Shown: one piece after another, positions 5,753 to 6,984 of the stretch
Layout of the letters: each line of letters starts with the position of its first letter
Numbering within the stretch: the first letter of the stretch is position 1
NCBI GenBank assembly: GCA_031401035.1
Contig: JANNRA010000078.1
Location: 1 to 6,984, forward strand
Direction of reading: 5' to 3'
DNA: 6,984 bases
Origin: JANNRA01 sp031401035
Lineage (GTDB): Bacteria > Desulfobacterota > Binatia > HRBIN30 > CADEER01
Position numbers and translations under genes: made by a program
Notes under the pieces: model-generated
What the model saw: the letters and a program-made list of their open reading frames with translations, nothing else
Databases searched by the model: none
Told to the model about the DNA's origin: nothing

Positions 5753-6535
5753 ATGAATCCCGCATACGAGCCCTACTACCGCCCCGTCGGCAACGAGGTG
5801 GAGGTCTGCGCGCACGCGCACCGCGCCGGCCTGGCACTGCTGCTCAAGGGGCCGACCGGCTGTGGCAAGTCGCGCTTCGTCGAGGCCATGGCGGCGCGCC
5901 TCGGCCGGCCGTTGGTGACGGTGGCCTGCAACGACGAGACCAGCGCCGCCGATCTGGTCGGCCGGTGGCTGGTGAAGGGCGGCGACACGGTGTGGCAGGA
6001 CGGCCCGGTGACGCGCGCGGTGCGCGCCGGCGCCGTCCTCTACCTCGACGAGATCGCCGAGGCGCGCGAGGACGTCATCGTCGTCCTCCATCCGCTCTCC
6101 GACTACCGGCGCCGCCTGTACATCGACCGCAACGACGAGGAGCTGCAGGCGCCGCCGGAGTTCATGATGGTGGTCAGCTTCAATCCCGGCTACCGCCGCG
6201 GCATCAAGGAGCTCAAACCGTCGACGCGGCAGCGCTTCGTGGCGCTCGATTTCGGCTATCCGCCGGCCGACGTCGAGGCCGAGGTGGTGCAGCGCGAGGC
6301 CGGCGTCGACGCCGCGCTGGCGCGGCGGCTGGTGTCCTACGCCGGCAAGGTGCGCGGGCTGGAGGAGCTGGCGCTGGCGGAGACGGTCTCGACCCGCCTG
6401 CTGATCAGCGCCGCGCAGCTCATCGCCGCCGGCCTGCCGCCGCGCGCCGCCTGTCAGGTGGCGATCGTGCAGCCGCTCACCGACGACCCGGTCGCGGCGC
6501 GCACGCTGCAGGACCTCGCCGACCTCACCTTCTGA
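5753..6535 (+). CDS. norQ: NorQ, MoxR/CbbQ-family AAA+ ATPase for NO reductase activation
   Basis: This 260-residue cytoplasmic ATPase works with NorD. In Paracoccus-type systems the NorQ-NorD pair is needed to obtain active cNOR, apparently by helping insertion of the non-haem FeB into NorB. Motifs: Walker A GPTGCGKS at 33-40; Walker B VLYLDEI at 95-101 with Asp99-Glu100; sensor 1 Asn144 in VSFNPG; the arginine-finger region STRQRF at 157-162; and sensor 2 around TRLL at 214-217. The length is usual for NorQ/CbbQ (about 260-270). The paralogue CbbQ activates Rubisco, but the position immediately after norB favours NorQ. Start ATG 5753 is in frame with the conserved N-terminus (YYRPVGNEVE). 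norD begins 14 nt after the stop, consistent with one operon. Confidence 0.94.
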   Translation: MNPAYEPYYRPVGNEVEVCAHAHRAGLALLLKGPTGCGKSRFVEAMAARLGRPLVTVACNDETSAADLVGRWLVKGGDTVWQDGPVTRAVRAGAVLYLDEIAEAREDVIVVLHPLSDYRRRLYIDRNDEELQAPPEFMMVVSFNPGYRRGIKELKPSTRQRFVALDFGYPPADVEAEVVQREAGVDAALARRLVSYAGKVRGLEELALAETVSTRLLISAAQLIAAGLPPRAACQVAIVQPLTDDPVAARTLQDLADLTF

Positions 6536-6549
6536 GCCGACGGTCCGCC

Positions 6550-6984
6550 GTGGCGTGGGACGAATCCCTCTTCAAGTCCCTCTACGTCGCCGCCCGCGGC
6601 GCCGTGCGCGGCGGCGCCGATCGCGCCGTCGCATCGCGTGCCTGCCGGCTCGCGGACGTACAGCGACGGCTGCAACTGCTCGCCTGCGGGCTGGCCGGCG
6701 CAGCGGTCACCGTGCAGGCCGCCGACGGCGACGGCGGCTGGCGCGACGACGTCCTGTTGCTGCCCGCCGCGCTCGCCTTCGCGCCGACGCCCGAAGCCAA
6801 CCTGGCCGCCTACGTCGTGCGCGTCGCCTACGCCTGCACCTCGCGTCGCCTCGGCTTCGCGCTCGACGCCGCGGCCGATCCCGTCGCGCGCGCGCTGCTG
6901 ACGTGGCTGGCGGTGTCGGCGACGCAACGCGCCCTGCTCGACGACCTGCCCGGCGCCGCCGCCGCCGCGGCCGCGGCGCGCGCC
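6550..6984 (+). CDS. norD: NorD, VWA-type NO reductase activation protein, N-terminal part (cut by window end)
   Basis: An open frame of 145 codons runs off the right edge, starting at a GTG 14 nt after norQ. NorD proteins are usually about 600 residues with a C-terminal von Willebrand factor A domain carrying a MIDAS metal site. Only the N-terminal region is here, so that domain cannot be seen. Support comes from position (norC-norB-norQ-norD is the common order) and from an N-terminal pattern I associate with NorD/CbbO: a WDESLF start, an arginine/leucine helix (VQRRLQLLACGLAG), then GGWRDDVLLLPAALAF and an aromatic Tyr-Val-Val-Arg-Val-Ala-Tyr helix. There is no good Shine-Dalgarno (the stretch 6536-6549 is GC-rich), so translation may be coupled to norQ. 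The last 15 residues visible are almost all alanine, an unusual low-complexity stretch. Confidence 0.72.
   Translation, partial: MAWDESLFKSLYVAARGAVRGGADRAVASRACRLADVQRRLQLLACGLAGAAVTVQAADGDGGWRDDVLLLPAALAFAPTPEANLAAYVVRVAYACTSRRLGFALDAAADPVARALLTWLAVSATQRALLDDLPGAAAAAAAARA

Noticed and set aside
5742..5756. A four-codon ORF before norQ as a real leader peptide gene
   Set aside because: It is too short to judge, and the GAGGGG site abuts its ATG with no spacer. It is mentioned only as a possible coupling feature.

Overview
The window is very GC-rich and tightly packed with genes. Third codon positions are almost all G or C, and starts are ATG or GTG. It looks like chromosomal DNA of a Gram-negative-type, respiring bacterium able to reduce nitric oxide. 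High-GC proteobacterial, deltaproteobacterial or Binatota-like lineages would all fit; that placement is an impression from gene style and repeats, because there is no rRNA or marker gene to settle it.

Layout from left to right: (1) a long imperfect inverted repeat fills the left edge (about 2-79) and looks like a dispersed intergenic repeat. (2) A GDP-L-fucose synthase-type sugar epimerase/reductase (117-1112, minus) has a GTG start and a strong Shine-Dalgarno. (3) A 122-bp divergent intergenic region separates it from (4) a class C beta-lactamase-like serine hydrolase (1235-2560, plus), followed after 22 bp by (5) an unrecognised, probably all-helical 315-residue protein (2583-3530, plus). 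(6) An 89-bp gap holds a nested inverted repeat just upstream of (7) a nitric oxide reductase cluster, norC-norB-norQ-norD (3620 to the right edge), with norD cut by the window end.

The nor genes form one functional unit. NorC is the membrane-anchored cytochrome c electron-entry subunit and NorB is the twelve-helix haem b/b3-FeB catalytic subunit, which together reduce 2 NO to N2O. NorQ (MoxR/CbbQ-type AAA+ ATPase) and NorD (VWA-type partner) are the activation pair thought to help mature or insert the non-haem iron of NorB. The most unusual point is that NorC is about 80 residues longer than canonical NorC and carries a second, complete cytochrome c domain with its own CxxCH and Met ligand. 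The two haem domains align closely, which suggests duplication or fusion.

Other points worth attention are the nested dyad before norC (a candidate NO-responsive operator or leader structure), a REP-like repeat between norB and norQ that appears to supply the norQ ribosome binding site, and the unknown helical protein next to the nor cluster. I found no tRNA, rRNA, CRISPR array, transposase or convincing integration site.
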